Part shown: positions 14,377-15,845 of the stretch, in pieces
Layout: each line of letters opens with the position of its first letter
How positions within the stretch are numbered: position 1 is the first letter of the stretch
Position numbers and translations under genes: made by a program
The notes under the pieces: generated by a model
Seen by the model: the letters and a program-made list of their open reading frames with translations, nothing else
Told to the model about the DNA's origin: nothing
The model's database searches: none
Assembly: GCA_028714615.1 (NCBI GenBank)
Contig: JAQTMA010000091.1
Span: 1 to 15,845, forward strand
DNA length: 15,845 nt
Reading direction: 5' to 3'
Origin: Anaerolineaceae bacterium
GTDB taxonomy: Bacteria; Chloroflexota; Anaerolineae; Anaerolineales; Anaerolineaceae

Positions 14377-15845
14377 CTATTTTGGGGCCAGTGTCCGGAT
14401 AAAGTTGACCAGGTTCCAGCGCTGCTCATCCGTCAGGCTCTGGCGATAGCCCGGCATAGCCGAGTTGGGATACCCATCGGTGATCCACAGGAACAACTGC
14501 CCATCGGTATGAACCCCCGGGACGGCATGCAGCGAGAGGTCGGCTGGACGCGGGTTGAGCGTCAGGCCGGTAGGCCCATCCCCCTTTCCCGCAGGACCGT
14601 GGCAGGGCAGGCACTTCTCCTGATAGAGCAAATGGCCTGCCATCGCTGATTTTTCCGATGGGACGACCGGGTTGGCCGGGTCATTCTGGCTTATTTCCGG
14701 CGAACGGAAGAACACCAACCCGCTCAGCCCAACCAGGAGGAGGGCGGGGATCAGACCGGTGACCCATTTGCGCCGTTGGTTCAATGCAATCGAGAGAACG
14801 GCGGCAACCAACGCCCCCGCGCTGGCCAGCAAGACCATGGCCGACGCCCGGTTCCACGGTATGGGCATTGCGCCGCCGGGATTCAAGTCGACCTGGAAGG
14901 GGGCGTAGGCGTCGAAGCGGCCCGAACGCACCACCACAATGGTGACCTCCCACTGGTCGGTTAGGCTCAAGTAAGACCCTTGTAAGGTGTAATTCCCGTC
15001 TCCGATTGCCGCCATCTGGGCTTTGCTGGGAGGGACCAGGCCTCGGTTTGAGCTAAACTGCAAATTGACCAACTGCACACCCGTGGGGGGCTTGCCGTTT
15101 GCGCTGATGCGCACTTTGAAGGTATTGATCCCCACCCGCGCGGGGTCAATGTTGATTGATACCCGCAGATCGTCTACCTGGCGGGCAGCCGAGATACCGG
15201 GTGGGAGCGAACTGGTCTGGGCTGGGGGAAGTGAGGTGAAGAATCCCACCCACAACAACAAGATGAGACCGAGCAGAGCTTCTGCGCGCAACCGCCGCTT
15301 GAACTGTTCCACGTCCCTGGGGCTACCTCCCGGCTGGCCGGCCTTGCGTTTCAGTTTCGGTGTGGTGACCAGCAGGTTGAATGCTCCCATTACCAGCATG
15401 GGCAGAGCGAGCAATAGCTTGATGATCAGCGCGCGCCCGTATAGACTGGCGACCAGCGCATTCCAGCTCCCCACCCGTAAGATGACGAAATAAACGCCGG
15501 TGACTGTCAAGAGCGCGACGCTGGCGAGGGCCAGGTTCGAAAAATGGGGGATCAACCGGGAGACAAAGCGGCTCCTGGGCTCCACATCGAGCCGGTAAGC
15601 TGACCACAACCCAACGACGAACTGGATCAAGCCTCCCACCCAGATGGAAGCCGCAATGAGATGGACCCAATCTGCCAAAACCGGCCAGAGAGGTTGCGGT
15701 TCGGCGGCTGCGTGGCTACCCAGGCTCAGAGTGAGCATGAGCAGCATGCTGGCAGCGATGGCAATCCAGGATTTCCAGCGCCTGGGGGTGGAAAACAGCA
15801 GCCCAACCAGAGCGATCCCCAAGCCGGCCCGGGACAGGAACAAGC
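14377..15845 (-). CDS. CopD / YtkA-like / cytochrome c fusion protein (5' end outside window)
   Basis: The frame is open to the window edge, so the N-terminus is missing; a TTG near the edge is probably internal. In the 488 readable residues, membrane helices and the CopD motifs SHAAA and DWVHLIAASIWVGGL (58-72) occupy about 1-205. An extracytoplasmic beta-rich segment resembling YtkA-like domains spans about 223-318. Two more helices (about 334-354 and 361-379) follow. A class I cytochrome c domain ends the protein, with CLPCH at 411-415 and likely axial Met463 in AMPGY. CopD proteins take part in copper uptake, often with an N-terminal CopC domain that could lie just outside. Copper and heme in one chain suggest a link to respiratory oxidase assembly or electron transfer; that is inference. 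The lipoprotein gene follows in the same unit. Confidence 0.85.
   Translation of the reverse strand, partial: LFLSRAGLGIALVGLLFSTPRRWKSWIAIAASMLLMLTLSLGSHAAAEPQPLWPVLADWVHLIAASIWVGGLIQFVVGLWSAYRLDVEPRSRFVSRLIPHFSNLALASVALLTVTGVYFVILRVGSWNALVASLYGRALIIKLLLALPMLVMGAFNLLVTTPKLKRKAGQPGGSPRDVEQFKRRLRAEALLGLILLLWVGFFTSLPPAQTSSLPPGISAARQVDDLRVSINIDPARVGINTFKVRISANGKPPTGVQLVNLQFSSNRGLVPPSKAQMAAIGDGNYTLQGSYLSLTDQWEVTIVVVRSGRFDAYAPFQVDLNPGGAMPIPWNRASAMVLLASAGALVAAVLSIALNQRRKWVTGLIPALLLVGLSGLVFFRSPEISQNDPANPVVPSEKSAMAGHLLYQEKCLPCHGPAGKGDGPTGLTLNPRPADLSLHAVPGVHTDGQLFLWITDGYPNSAMPGYRQSLTDEQRWNLVNFIRTLAPK

Overview
The window reads as a chromosomal segment of a GC-rich bacterium, most likely a member of the Chloroflexota (Anaerolineae-like). 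This is inferred from gene content: a ClpC next to RadA, a small DUF6391-like protein, an AmrS-type radical SAM enzyme, a CAP plus triple-LysM surface protein with Pro/Thr linkers, a PD40 lipoprotein, and many short palindromic repeats between genes. There is no direct taxonomic marker (no rRNA). No prophage, transposase, CRISPR array or defence island is visible. Most of the window is housekeeping.

Layout. 1-1518 (+): polytopic membrane protein, open at the left edge. 1519-1721: clpC promoter and leader. 1722-4223 (+): clpC. 4263-4312: large hairpin, then a consensus -10 for the next unit. 4387-5859 (+): radA, overlapping by ATGA with 5856-6380 (+), a small membrane protein (DUF6391-like). 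6392-6425: intrinsic terminator. 6444-7451 (+): holA, DNA polymerase III delta. 7450-7536: long inverted repeat between convergent genes. 7540-8607 (-): amrS-like radical SAM gene. 8608-9341: a 734-nt noncoding island with hairpins and three copies of a 28-nt palindromic repeat. 9342-10805 (+): secreted CAP/LysM protein. 10873-13269 (+): mutS2, probably leaderless. 13266-14366 (-): PD40 beta-propeller lipoprotein, stop codon overlapping that of mutS2. 14377-15845 (-): CopD/YtkA-like/cytochrome c fusion, open at the right edge.

How the genes fit together. ClpC (protein unfolding for ClpP), RadA (recombination branch migration), HolA (clamp loader) and MutS2 (Smr nuclease, ribosome or DNA structure processing) form a maintenance and stress set. 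clpC-radA adjacency echoes the Firmicutes ctsR-mcsA-mcsB-clpC-radA operon, with the regulators missing here. The minus-strand pair at the right end is a cell-envelope copper/heme unit followed closely by a lipoprotein.

I found no convincing new multi-gene system. The parts that existing gene families explain least are the structured noncoding island at 8608-9341 (repeat copies with compensatory changes), the related CAAGG hairpins, the HxxEH-bearing DUF6391-like protein, and the CopD-YtkA-cytochrome c fusion.
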